DNA from: Tipula vernalis
Lineage: Eukaryota; Arthropoda; Insecta; Diptera; Tipulidae
Direction: 5' to 3'
DNA: 64,000 nt
Assembly (NCBI GenBank): GCA_958295665.1
Contig: OY282559.1
Coordinates: 310,001 to 374,000 of the forward strand
Shown here: positions 1-11,790 of the stretch, one piece after another
How positions within the stretch are numbered: the first letter of the stretch is position 1
How the letters are laid out: each line of letters starts with the position of its first letter
The notes under the pieces: model-generated
The model's database searches: none
Told to the model about the DNA's origin: nothing
What the model saw: only the letters and a program-made list of their open reading frames with translations
Made by a program: the position numbers and the translations under genes

Positions 1-65
1 CATCATGAGCAAACAATGCGTTTAACAATTATATTTATTTATTTATATACATATTTTGATATATG

Positions 66-102
66 TACTCTATTTTGAGCCTAAGCTCGTTCTTAATAGA
101 GT
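66..102. repeat. Hairpin shared with 44241-44284, likely retroelement 3' end
   Basis: The sequence folds as an imperfect hairpin (actctattttgagc / gctcgttcttaatagagt). A related hairpin occurs at 44241-44284. In both places the reverse strand runs from the hairpin into an A/T-rich tail with TAAA-like units (about 30-60 here). This suggests the 3' end of a minus-strand SINE or LINE. The family is not recognised and the body of the element is not clear in this copy. Confidence 0.4.
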
Positions 103-213
103 GTTCTAAAAATAATGAAAACAACATTTTGCAAACCTGCAAACCTATAATTAATTTGTCTCGGCGTTTGGGGAATTTCGGAAATAACTAATTCCATTTA
201 TTATTAACACCTT

Positions 214-968
214 GGTGGTTAGGAGGTTTGGCGTCTATTGGAGGGGGGGACCAAAGTTGAGTAGATTAATCTACCAGCTCCATAACCTTACAGTAGGGTG
301 CGCATCACGTGAGCTGTTCTGGTCATGTCATTATACAGCTGCGTGATGGGTACAATTGTGTAAGGAGTAACCTGGTCACAATTCGCAAGTGTATGTGCTG
401 CCTCTTCGTGGCAATCACTGCTAACTAAGGGCATTTGGCACATTTTTGGCCATTTGGCACAGGCTAAAGTACGGCGCTAAAGGAGAAAACCTTGACAAAA
501 AATCCTAATCTAAGGTGGAACAGCATATGCCGATGGATGAATGGCTGATAGGTTAATCAGTCCAAAATATGCGGACTCTGGATACCAGGCCCCCTCCAGT
601 TTTATTTAGCCTTCCTGTAGTAAAGCTGGGTGACCTACAGGCGATTTGCAATTCCCAGCAACTCGTAAGAGTAAAAGCAAACGGAGCAGGAGTAGGAATA
701 TACGGGAGTGGGACAACCCTCTCAAGGTCCTTGGGCTCCAATGCTACCGTCTTTCTAGCGGAACTACATGCTGTAGTAAACATCTAGTAGGGAGAGCAAT
801 AAGCCCAGATAATATGTATCACGTACCGGAAGGCAGTGTTGTCAGGTTCATTAAGAACCTGAATATTGACTGGAGAAATAATTAAGCAGGATCCAGCACA
901 ATAGATCTTTTAAGTCGCAGTGCGAGATGGTTGAACGCCCGCATGGCCCTCCAATAATAATAATAATA
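214..968 (+). mobile_element. Internally deleted I-like non-LTR retrotransposon, copy A
   Basis: The 755-bp element is flanked by an 11-bp direct repeat, attaacacctt, at 203-213 and 969-979, which is a target-site duplication. It ends in a TAA-repeat tail, as in Drosophila I-factor-type elements. About 570-790 encodes the start of an RNase H domain (reading GAGVGIYGSG and AELHAVV). The sequence then jumps near 780 to the 3' terminus, reading ISPDNMYHVP and NLNIDWRNN before a stop. The RNase H core and zinc knuckle found in the copy at 61105-61777 are missing, and the frame shifts across the body. The copy at 53622-54381 has the same structure and the same junction. No functional protein is expected. 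Confidence 0.85.
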
Positions 969-979
969 ATTAACACCTT

Positions 980-1814
980 AGGCTTTTGATGAATTTAGTT
1001 GTTTATATAATATTTGTGTAAAGGTGCTGTAGACGTTCACCGTTAGGTTTCATATTAAAAGTTTTACAATCAAATGTATACATATAAATAAGGTGGCAGC
1101 TAGACCACTGCTGAATTTATTTGTTGCGCGGGTTCAAGGGCTTTTAGCGCTCTGGTCCTAATTCTGTTTAAAGGTATCCAAAAAAGCGGTTTTATTTAAA
1201 TTTTCAAATTAATTAATGCAAACTTTTCAAGCCAATTACAAATTAAATACAGCTGTTAGGTAAAAATAATATCATAAATTCAGATGTTTCAAAAAATCTT
1301 CACATTTTCTGCAAATTTTTCAATAAATAAAAGTTAAATAGTTCTCAAGCAATAATCGAACTAAAGGTTAATTTTTTCTAGATCCTAAATTTTCAATATA
1401 ATTTATTTTTCAATCAACTTATACTAATACGGCTCTCAACGGACTCGTTAACTTTATTAAATTATTAATTTTAATTTAGTTGATATGCTATTACGATGAT
1501 GATTGCATGCAAACCACAAAATCTATTGAACTTATATTATGAACATGACCTTCAACCAAATCAATATAAAGTAGCTCGTGGATTGGCAATACCACCACCA
1601 TAACCATCCATCGCTATATTATCCACATTCACAAAATGAAATGAACTTTTATGGTCTAGTAACTAACTACTAGAAATTATTTATTTGTTTAATTATATTT
1701 TATCGTTATTATGTGACAAAATATTTCACACTCTGTATATGTTATTGTAAATACATACCGTAAATAATAACTGTAGAACAAAATTAAGATTTCAATTTAT
1801 TCTTATTATTTCAG
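980..1814 (+). other. Noncoding region upstream of the receptor coding start
   Basis: AT-rich sequence with no convincing open frame. It ends in a splice acceptor (tattatttcag, AG at 1813-1814) three bases before the receptor ATG. The receptor therefore has at least one upstream 5' leader exon, which I could not place. Part of this stretch must be its first intron. Confidence 0.55.
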
Positions 1815-1817
1815 AAA

Positions 1818-4800
1818 ATGAGCAAAACGATACAATCGCGATGGGATAATGAATTAAATTCAACCCTGCTGAATATGATTCAGGCCCAATCAAATAATAT
1901 ATCACATAAAAGTACGAATCAGACAGCTGTCGATGGACCTGGTGAATTAAGCAGGTAATTAATTGACATGTTTTTTTCTATTTTAAAAACTAATCGCTTA
2001 TATACGTTACAAATCATTAAAAACAATCGTGTTCTATACCCGGCTTGACCCCTTGTGGTCACATACAAGTTAAGTAGTAGGGCGCTGATAAGACGGAAAT
2101 ACATTAAACATTTTGTATAAATAATTGAAAATTGAAATTTATGTGCTGTTCCGAGATACGAGATGACAGATGAACCCCACATTTTGATTTTTTTTTTTAA
2201 ATAAATTCGCGTTGTCGTTTTCAATTGAGAAGAGGGGTAGCCGGTTTTCAACAAGAATATCCGGAGTTTTAGTTGAATTGGCTTTAATTTTCTTTAAGCA
2301 CCATAAATTAATTTGTGTGTTTTTGATTAGAAGATTAAAAAGACCTCTGCAAATAATCTCCCATAAAATATTGTGTCTTACTTTCACGCAATTTCGATTG
2401 AGGTATTAAACAAGCGATGCGCCGCGTAGTCTACGCCGTATTTAATACATCATTATCTACGCTAGACTGTATATTATCATACTGTATATTATCATACTGT
2501 ATATTATCATACTGTATATTATCATACTGTATATTATCATACTGTATATTATCATACTGTATATTATCATACTGTATATTATCATACTGTATATTATCAT
2601 ACTGTATATTATCATACTGTATATTATCATACTGTATATTATCATACTGTATATTATCATACTGTATATTATCATACTGTATATTATCATATTCAATCAA
2701 TAGTGTAATATGTAGTTTAATCGCAGCGTTTTAATAAAGCGTCGGTGGTTTTGGTGTGGATTTTTCTGCAGACTTTATAACCAACGACAACTTTGGTGTG
2801 AACACCGCAGAATATGTTGACAATGGTGTAAAATACTCAACATTTGTAGGTAATACTGTAGACAATGGAGTAATGGTGTAGACGAAAGGATAAACAATAG
2901 CTGATTTTCAAATTTGTATATTAATTTCGACAAAAGCCTTTACATAAAGTTTGGTAAAATAGGCCCGTGATGCTTTTATTATATCTCTCTATTCTTGAAC
3001 AATCAAAGAGGTTGGCAGAAGAGTCAAAAACGTTGGCAGAAGAGATTCATAAAATAGTACAAACCATTTTAATATTCCAAGAAATTGCTACTCCTTCGTT
3101 CAGCAAAGTAACTTTACGACTTCTTATTGTATTCCAGGTTCTCTCGGCCTCTACTGACAACAGCAGCTATTCTAACAGTATTTATTATGATAATTGGAAT
3201 ATCTGGAAATTTACTAACAGTGATAGCCCTGTTAAAATGTCCAAAAGTCAGGAATGTGGCAGCTGCATTTATAATAAGGTAAGCCGATAATACGTGAACT
3301 CACCCGAAATCACAATTTAACACATTTTATCTCGTTCCAGTTTATGTTTTGCAGATTTCCTTTTTTGTGTTGTTGTTTTACCTTTCAATGCATTCCGTTT
3401 TATACAAGGCACCTGGACCCACGGTGAATTTCTATGTGTCGCAATACCATTTATCCAATATGGGAATATAGGTGTCTCACTACTTTGCATCACAATGATC
3501 ACAATTAATCGGTATATTATGATTGCACACCATTCAAACTATTCGAAAATTTATAGAACCCATTGGATTGCGCTAATGATATTATTTTGTTGGCTCTTCA
3601 GTTACGGTATGCAATTCCCAACGTTATTTAAAGTGTGGGGCGAATTTGGATACGATTCAAATTTAGGCACGTGTTCTATTCTACCCGATCAATATGGTAG
3701 AAGTAGTAAAACACTTTTATTCATTATTGCGTTCATAATACCATGTATCATCATTATTATATGCTACGCAAGAATATTTTGGGTTGTTCATGAGTACGTT
3801 GGCAGCTTGAGACGAATTTTATATCAAATATTTAATGAATTTAATGTTTACAGATCAGAAATGAGAATGAGAAAACATTCCAAACAACAGCATACAATAC
3901 CGAATAATTTACGAGTACTTCCTTCAGTGGCGAATATGACCATGAGCTCAACCACGAATAATAACAATAGTAGTAGTAATAATAACAATACCACAACACA
4001 AATTTCCCCGACGAGCTCATCGTCGATCAGTAATAATAAGTTTTCGAGTGGAGACGAGCATAACGTTACAACAGTCACCAAATCAACAAAGCTACGCGAT
4101 CAACGTGACGCAAAGCAGAAAAGGAACGAATGGCGCATAACAAAAATGGTTTTGGCTATTTTTTTATCGTTTTGTTGCTGTTATTTGCCGATAACGATAG
4201 CGAAAATTGCCGATCCGACTGCACAGCTACCTGGCTTGCATATTTTGGGTTACATTATGTTGTATTTATCATCTTGTATCAATCCGATAATTTATGTCAT
4301 TATGAATAAGCAGTACCGGCAGGCTTACAAGACGATTTTGATGTGTAAAACACCCCGACTTTTATCGTTTACGAATGTGGGCAGCTCGGTTGGAGGTAGG
4401 TTTACGAATATTTAATCGTTAATTTCTTTTTTCTAATCAAAGTCTATTAAATTTTACTTAAAAGCCACACAGTTTTTAACCACTATTAGTAGTGACCAAT
4501 TTTAAGGTAAATTTAATAAAACGAATTACTGTAGAAGTTTAGAATAAAATTTGAAAGAAAAATGAATCAAAACTTTGTGAATATTGAAAAATTTGATCAC
4601 AAATGCTCGATAATATTTCCTCTCTTTCTTCTGTTATGAAATTAAGGTTTGTTTCAAAATAAGTATTTTTACATATTTTCTATTCTTATTTACATGTTAT
4701 ACATATTTCCTTTGTTAAATATTTATTTGAACGAAATTGGATGGCCAAATATTTAATTTTCCGTTGCAAAGTTCATGTAAAAATGAAATATAATTAACTT

Positions 4801-5342
4801 TCAATCCAAAGACAAACCGCAATTTCATAAAACAAAAGAGATGCAAATTTTCTCAAATTCCTGGGGCTTAACTATGCAATTCGCCGGCTATCGTTTTATG
4901 TTAGAAGGTAGAGGAAGGCAAGGAAACCAATATTACAAATTTACAAAACGATACCTTTTGAAAATAATCATCGAATTGCTTAGTTAGGCCTCCGATTCTT
5001 TTTAATTTTGAATTTAATTCAAATTTATAAATAATATAATATATTTTCCAAATATTCAGTTTATTAAAATTAAAATTCGTTGCTCAATCCAAAAACTTAG
5101 ATTTCTTAATATGATTCGTTCCAGAGAAATGGAAAGACATCGGATACAGCTACAACCACAGTCGTACCATGGTATCACAGGTTTCCATAGCCGACCCGTT
5201 GGTCTCATGCAATCACAATTCCCTACACACCCTACAAGATTCTCCACACCCCAAGCATTTGACCGTTATTCCAGATAACCATACAATAACCTCCTTAGAA
5301 TGTGATAATACACTAATTAATAAATCAGTGATAGTTAAATAA
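1818..5342 (+). CDS. Tre1: Tre1-like rhodopsin-family G-protein coupled receptor
   Basis: Five coding exons: 1818-1954, 3138-3278, 3341-3793, 3854-4395 and 5125-5342. They join in phase into 1491 nt (496 aa plus stop). Visible: a short N-terminus with N-glycosylation sequons (NST, NIS, NQT); TM1 with GN at 69-70; TM2 with SLCFADFLFC (Asp about 98); NRY at 149-151 where most family members have DRY; TM6 with CCYLP; TM7 with NPIIY at 387-391. Intracellular loop 3 is long and rich in Asn, Ser and Thr (about 245-330). The sequence from NRY through TM5 (HWIALMI, FSYGMQ, GTCSI, SSKT) resembles insect Tre1. That receptor directs germ-cell migration and neuroblast polarity in Drosophila through heterotrimeric G proteins at the plasma membrane; the role here is inferred. 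The paralogue moody is the main alternative. The 60-bp intron 3794-3853 is open and in phase. Reading past the donor at 4396 would give an alternative end at 4415. Confidence 0.82.
2468..2692. repeat. 15-bp minisatellite, 15 perfect units
   Basis: Fifteen uninterrupted copies of a 15-bp unit (tgtatattatcatac in one phase) make 225 bp inside the first coding-region intron (1955-3137) of the Tre1-like gene. Because the unit length is a multiple of three and lacks stops in several phases, it produces long artificial ORFs on both strands. The perfect identity of the units points to recent expansion. Confidence 0.97.
4620..4800 (+). repeat. Diverged dispersed repeat, related to 24150-24460
   Basis: This stretch lies within the last intron (4396-5124) of the receptor gene. 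It shares ordered blocks with 24150-24460, including atgaaattaag, gtttgtttca, atatttaatt, ccgtt and catgtaaaaa. The distal copy carries a small inverted-repeat insertion (24246-24369) that is absent here. The repeat type is not known. Confidence 0.5.
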
Positions 5343-5964
5343 ATATAAAAAGACAACTATATTTTTGTATTGAGTGCCATTAAATTATAGCAAATTTGCC
5401 AAAGAGAATTATTTGTAATGTAGACTTACCTTTAAAAATTAATTTATACTGTTTACACAAATTTTTATGAGTTCATAATCGGTTTGCTTCTTCGAAAAAT
5501 TACTCTTGCCATAATTTATAATAACTGTAGGAACCTACCTACATAGTTTTTAATTATATAAATTAAATCAAATTTTATTTTTTAATTATTTAATTATAAA
5601 AAAATATTTTTCTGTTATCAATTCTGTTATCATTATCAATAAATAATTTAGGTGTAAAATAAACATTTTTTTGCTTTGACCAGTGAATAAAAAATAGTGA
5701 TATTACCAACAAAATTTACATAAAAAAAATTAAATATAGTTTTAAATTGGGATAATAGCATACTAATTTCAACAAAATTATCAAAAACATGAAAAAAACA
5801 CTCGTTTTTGGTTGGTAACGTGACATGTTTTACAACATGTAACCGGAATACCTATCTAGACCAAGGCCGAAATAATCTTACTTTTCGCGTTTGTTTTCTT
5901 TAAATGCTTACTACAAATATTATTATTATAATATTATAAATAATAATATTATACATAAATAAAA
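5343..5964. other. Convergent intergenic region between the receptor and GPATCH2-like genes
   Basis: These 622 bp separate two genes that converge tail to tail. An AATAAA overlaps the receptor stop codon (5339-5344) and further candidates occur around 5637. On the - strand, AATAAA-like sites for the opposite gene lie near 5574. Nothing else is recognised; the sequence is very AT-rich. Confidence 0.5.
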
Positions 5965-8900
5965 TTAACTCGCCATTTCATTCGATTCGGTAGTCGTGGT
6001 TGTCGTAGCATCGTCTGTTGTATCCCCACCGCCATAGCATCGACGTTTAAAATCAGCTAAAAACTTTTTACTTAATTTGTTTTGTTCAACATGAACGAAT
6101 TGGGTTGTATTGCTACAGACAAATAAAATAAATAATTGCACGGTAAGTATAAAACCCTAAGAGAATTACAATTAAATCCATTGAAACCGATTGCTTACTT
6201 ACCTTGTTTTTGTTAAAATTGTACACCCGTCACGATTTTCCAATTTAAGAGAATATAATTTAGCTAAGTCGGATAATTTTTCAACATCTTGGACATCGTA
6301 TAATCGTAGGCGAGTTTGCCGACCATCTTGGAGGAACCTAAAATAACCTAAATTATATAACTCAAAATTTCAATTTGTGATGATCTTGTATTTTTTTTTT
6401 TTTTTTCAAATTTGTGTTGTTTATTTAGGTTGGTATGATTTTAGGCACTTGCGGACGTGGAAACATTTAGAAGAAACAATTTGTTTAATTTATAAGCCAT
6501 CTTTCAAACTTTAACCATTTTGCTCAGTTCCACGTTTAAATCTTAAAAGATCATAAATTATTAAAACCCATTCTAGCTTGAAGAATTTAATATTTTGAAA
6601 GAGGGTGAATACTTTAAAGAGATTGTACTATTAGTGATTAGAGAATTATACTCTAAAACCGCAGCCAGTCGACCAATTTTAGTGATTTGTCCAAATAATA
6701 AATCCTGTGAACCCAAAACAAATTTTAGACCTAAATTGGCGTTTCTTTACATTAGATCAACAGCTGATTGTTGAACAAATGAAAATATTCACAAAAACTT
6801 TCCTGTTGTTTGCCTGCGGCTTCGGCCCGGTTTTTCAATCCTATTTAAATTAACAATTAAATATTTAACGAGCCATTACCATTGGTTAAACTATAGTTAA
6901 CCTAATGATTACAATGACGTATCTGACACGTTATGCGTTGGATTTAAATGTTATATTATGTGGAGATACATTATGCACCTCGATGTGAAAAATATATTTT
7001 CTAGTTTAAGAAAGTCGAGTATTCTCATCAACAGAAAACCGCTAGTATATTTCTTTATAAATACAAAGTGCTCTGTAATTTTTAAACGAAAGTTTTCCAA
7101 ATTGATAATATTAGCCGTATTTCTTGACCCATAATGATCCGATGAAAGCAATAACAAAAATTTAATAAATTTGTTCTAGTAGTTCGTTTGATTGATTGTC
7201 GTTCCATGAAACATGATCTGATCCGGATCAGATCAAACGTCAAGAAAAGCTTTTGCAGCTATTACAGATTCTTCTAGATTTTCATTAAAAAAAAGAAAAA
7301 TTATTTTCATTAAATTTTTTTCTAATCGTTTTTTAAGGCCTAAATAAAATTTAAACTTGTAAATAAATTCATATTTATTTCTTAAGCCCGATTATACAAA
7401 AAAAAAACTAACAACCTCCCAGTTAATTATTTCATCACTTCCTTCTTTTATGAATTTGGCGGATTATTTCACAATAAAAATTAAATGATAGCCAATTTTG
7501 TTCAAATAAATATTTAACTTTATTTCATCAAAGAAAGGGTGAAAATATTATTTATTTGGAATTTGGCTCATTTTTTTATACAACCGTACATTAAGAAAAT
7601 AGAAAAGTTGTACCATAAACATTTACAACATTAAACTGTAAATTTCATTTTAATCCATTTGATCATATGAAAATATTAAAAAGTTAAAGTTGTTAAGTGA
7701 TCTTTGAACTGTTACAGTTGATAATATTAGTCTTCATCCATCCATATTACTTCCACTCTTACACAAATTCTCGTAGTGTGGAGCGCCATGGTTTCCAAAA
7801 CTTAAGTGTTTAGATCAAAACACACTGTATTCACAACTGTATACGTTCTCAGTGAGAATTTGTCTGAGTGAGAATTTATCTGAGTGAGAATTTATCACTA
7901 ATACAATCAGCAGTTGATATATTTTTACAGCAATAGTGTACAAATGATTGGGCTTTCTAAAGAGAGAATTTTCGAAGGTTTTGGTTTAGATTCTTTCGAG
8001 TTGAAATACAACAAATTCAAATAAAAACAATAAAAGACAAGCTTAAAACATTTTAATAAAATCCGTTTTATTTAAAAAAGAAAAAAATTAACGATTTTGA
8101 TCGCTATGTGATCATCTTCAGATTTCATTTACAACTACATATCAATGAAATCTGAAGATCTGAAGAAAACACTAGTTAGAAAAATAGTTTTAAATGAAAA
8201 CTAGTTGTAAATGAAATCTGAAGGTGGTGCGAAACGATAATTTTTTTTTTTTTTTTTAAATAAAACAGATTTTATTAAGAAATTGGAAGTTTGTGTGGTT
8301 TCAACTCGAAATAATCTTTCATTCTTTAAATAACTTTAAGATATTGGCAGTAAATTTGAGGTAGAAAATTTCTCAAAAATCATAGCTCCTATAGCCAGTT
8401 TACCAACGAGTAGAGGAAAGTTTTCTATCAAACAAATTTGTGTAGAACTAAGCTAACCAACTTCTACACGCAAAAGAAATCTGAATATTGAACGGGCTTA
8501 GGCTTACACTTCTTATAAACAATTACGAGCGGCCTAATTACCAACAATTTTACCTGTAAATTGGTTCAACTAATAATTTTTGTTTAGAATAAGTTGATTG
8601 ATACATATAAATAAAATTAATTGTAAATCTACAAACCTAATTGGGGTAACTAAAAATAAGGCAAAGGCTAATTTAAGTACTCGTGCTAGATTGCGTTTCA
8701 ATGGCCTGGACCATCAGATTTTAGAGTCAATAAATTATAAAAAAAAAAAAATTGTTTCTAACCTCGACAGCTCTTCATTGGCACTCGAAATAATAGAAAA
8801 CCCCGGTCTTTCCTCCCTAATTCGTCGACATCCGGCTCTTATTTCTCGCTGCTCATATGTACTTGTATTATTTGGTGATGAATAAAAATGATTCGATGTT

Positions 8901-10594
8901 TCTCCTGACATCTCACTCTCGATCTGTTTCGATAATTCATGCAATTTATTTGTCGCCTGAATATCAATCGGTAACGAATTTTTACCAGCCGCTTTGCCAC
9001 CAGCTATAACTAACCCATTCAGCGCTATTGTAGCCGTGTTAAATTTTTTAGGAGTTGCCGCAATCACCACCGTTGAACATGATGTCGATTTAAATATTGA
9101 GCTACATTGTGAATCGCTCAATAGTTGCGGGATTGCGGCCTCTTCAAAATTATCTAGTGGTGTTAAGATTAGATCATCACCGGACATTAGAGTATCGTCA
9201 TCCTGTACTCCATCTTCAGATTTTATTTGGGCTAAATTGGTTTTCGGCTTTGTACGTGCTTTCTTGAAGTCCTGTTTCGAAGCGAAATTCACCATAACCT
9301 CGTTCCCCGGCCAATCGGTTAATTCATCATCGCCCTCCCGATCACTTTCATTAGTCTCGATTTCTTCAGAATCACTGCTTAATGAAGAAGAACTTGAGAA
9401 CTCGTTAGGGCCACAATCCATAAAAGTCGGATCCTCAAACTGGAGTTGTAACATATCATGGCGGCGACTTGATTTATTCTTTCGATGTTTGGATCTTTGG
9501 GAAGCGTTTCCGTAACTATCAAAATTAAATGTAGATTCAAAACTTCCTGATTTATGTGCTACACGATTCTGTTCAACTGGATATGGTGTAACCGCTTGCT
9601 GCTGTTGTTGTTGTCGTAATATATTCTCCGTTTTTACAATTTGCTGCGATGACTGGGGTAATTGGATATTCAATGGTTTAGATTCGGCCAACGGGGTGAA
9701 TTCAAATCCAATTTTGTGATGCTGGAATTTTGTATCCTGTGAAATTTTCTCAATTTTCGAGACGATACTTTTGGTGAGCGGCATAATGCGCTCGCATGGT
9801 TTGATAACATTCCGATTTCGATTTTTGTATTCGGAATATGATGCTTTCGGGAGGAATATATCACGCTGCCTTGGTACACTGTTCGGATGTTGACGCTCAT
9901 AGTCATAGCATCGATCGCGATGGGAACGTTTACGTTTACCACAAAAAAATACGTTTGATTTAAAATTTTCTTGACCGTGCTTGAGGACACGTTTCTTTAC
10001 AGTACCGCTCACCGGAAAAATTCCACCAGCTACCAAGTTACTAGGTGTGGACGGGGTTGTTTCATATTCTACTGCCATACGTTTGAATTTACGCTTTCGT
10101 CGCGTATTAGGCCTAGAAAATATTAGAAATTAACAAATAATCATTTATAATCAACGATCATGAATCTAGTACCGTGATGGACTGAAATTTTCATTAAACG
10201 AATCCGACTCAAAATTGCCAATCAATGGCCGATGTTTCAGAGTCAATTGGAAATGATCGTCCGAATCACTTAGCAAATTAAAAGGGGTTATGCTACCCAT
10301 ACCTTTATCACATTGTTTACGATCATTCAAAACCATCTGGGAATTTGAATCTTTGGAATCATTGGGAGGGTCGGTTATGCTACTGGAACTATCCTCAGTT
10401 GGTTGTGGAGCACATGCTATTAAATTACCCGGAAAAACGTCATAAATATTATAGAACAAAACGGGATAATTATAACACTCACGTAAATTCCCAGTTGAAC
10501 GAGTTCTTCGTCGCATGCCCCATCGCCCTATACGAGTTCCACATTTTGACGTTTCCTCGAGGGCTAATGTAAGGTCGTGTGAAAATTGCTCCAT
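5965..10594 (-). CDS. GPATCH2: GPATCH2-family protein with C-terminal R3H-like domain
   Basis: Four exons on the - strand: 10594-10173, 10112-8763, 6337-6203 and 6112-5965. They join in phase into 2055 nt (684 aa plus stop). An in-frame TAA 21 nt upstream supports the ATG. Family signatures: an N-terminal MEQFSHDLTLALEETS segment; SDSDD near the end of exon 1; a basic RRKRKFKRMAV block across the first junction (about 145-155); a Ser/acidic stretch followed by GDDELTDW (about 401-408). Human GPATCH2 and GPATCH2L share these in the same order. A Gln run lies about 308-313. The C-terminus (about 567-660) reads GCRRIREERPGF, then FLQDGRQTRLRLYDV, LAKLYSL and GCTILTKT, which looks like a degenerate R3H fold. 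No G-patch motif is present in these exons. Human GPATCH2 is nuclear and works with the helicase DHX15; a nuclear role here is inferred. Two introns are short (60 and 90 bp). The 2.4-kb intron 6338-8762 holds a TIR element and part of a dispersed repeat. Confidence 0.82.
7904..7980 (+). repeat. Dispersed repeat fragment, second copy at 51291-51370
   Basis: Both copies contain caatcag, then atatttttacag, then atgattgggctttcta, gagg/gaga and aaggtt in the same order and spacing. Upstream at about 7850-7900 a short unit (tgagtgagaatttatc) is repeated nearly three times. The fragment lies in the long intron of the GPATCH2-like gene. The parent element is not recognised. Confidence 0.65.
7989..8320. 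mobile_element. MITE-like element with long imperfect inverted repeats
   Basis: The outer ends are inverted copies: tctttcgagttgaaa near 7991 against tttcaactcgaaataatc near 8300. Further in, taataaaatccgttttattt (about 8054) is mirrored by aaataaaacagattttatta (about 8260). A central part repeats and inverts catttacaacta and gaaatctgaag. There is no coding capacity. It sits in intron 2 of the GPATCH2-like gene. I could not define a target duplication or a superfamily. Confidence 0.65.
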
Positions 10595-11430
10595 ACTACT
10601 TCCAAATAAATATTATTTATCCTTAAACTAAATCAATTCTCGTATTTTAACACATAATTCATCTTAACTTGAAATGTCCAGAATTTTTCAAGAAATTCTA
10701 ATTTTTGTATTTATGTACAAATTTTAGTACGCACGATTTTTTAGTACAAAAACCAATTCCGCGTCAAATTTAGCATAAACCATGACATTTACACATTACA
10801 TAATCACAATAATCAACAAATATATTTTTCAGAATTTACTATCCGAAATCATAATTACTATCCGCGATTAACCTATTATTGAAAATTGCATGAGATTAAT
10901 AAAAAAAAATTAGTACTTGAAATTGAGGTGCAGCAATTGCACATAGAAAAAAACGACACCAAATCGCGTTCTGTCAAAACACCAAAAAATTAATGCACTA
11001 AATTTGTATAATTTTTATGCACGGATATTTCAATTAAATCAAGATGATAAAACTACAACAAATTATTCTGATAAATTTTAATCGATTATATTTATATGAG
11101 GAATTTTCTAATTCCACCATCCAAGTACTATTTTCTCTACTCTACTAGTACTCATGATACTCGGTCTAAATTCGGACGAATGCGTTTAATGGCTTGAGTT
11201 TGTTGTATCAAATGACAGATGTCGTATTGCTTTGGTAAAATATGCCGTCTTACTAAATAAATTTCGTATTCAATCAGGCAAAAAAGATAAAATATATCAC
11301 GATATTTTACCCAGCCTCAACTTCATTTCGTAATACTGTACGTCAAACCCAATTGAACCACCAAAATTAGAAAAAATTATAAATTGATTTTAAATGTCAC
11401 ATTTTGTTTTAAATCGCTTTGTAAAATTAA
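10595..11430. other. Upstream flank of the GPATCH2-like gene
   Basis: AT-rich noncoding sequence. It should contain the leader and promoter of the minus-strand GPATCH2-like gene, but I see no clear initiator, TATA box or downstream element. No other gene is supported. Confidence 0.4.
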
Positions 11431-11444
11431 AAAAAACCGGTTTT

Positions 11445-11790
11445 TTTTGTGGGTTTTAATCTATGCAATCTGTTTTGGGGCTCAAGGCACTTCCAACTCT
11501 TTCGTAGATTACTTTTACCGTGCTACTTTACTCAGTAATAGCCAAATCGAGGACGTACGGTTCAAGTGTATCAATCTATAGACCCGTTTTGTATAAACCA
11601 CCTGCACATTGCATTGCTTCATGCCAACCTACAGTGCTGACATGAATGGTGGGTCGGCCCATGGATTCTGTACTCTCAACAGGGGGTCATACTTGTGTTC
11701 ATCTTCATCACCGATCGTAATCAGATGATGAAAAATCCCTTTTGCATTCCGCCTCTATCGGGATTCGAACCCGGTACCTCCCGATCCACC
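11445..11790 (-). mobile_element. tRNA-related SINE-like insertion with 14-bp target duplication
   Basis: A 346-bp insertion is flanked by direct repeats aaaaaaccggtttt at 11431-11444 and 11791-11804. On the - strand it opens with ggtggatcgggaggtaccgg followed by a canonical pol III B box, ggttcgaatcc (complement near 11758-11772). Only about 20 bp precede the B box, so the A box of a tRNA head is probably lost by 5' truncation. The body has no ORF. The structure fits a SINE copied by LINE machinery; the family is not recognised. A tRNA gene is excluded because no cloverleaf fits. Confidence 0.72.

Noticed and set aside
2468..2692. CRISPR-like array
   Set aside because: The units are contiguous with no spacers, and the sequence is an animal intron.
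2417..2734. Overlapping ORFs on both strands made of five-residue repeats
   Set aside because: They are translations of the 15-bp minisatellite, which lies in an intron.
8994..9515. 173-aa + strand ORF
   Set aside because: It lies antisense to exon 2 of the GPATCH2-like gene, whose frame is supported by family motifs and splice phases.
11445..11790. tRNA gene
   Set aside because: Only the B box is present; there is no acceptor stem, A box or cloverleaf, and the unit has a target duplication.
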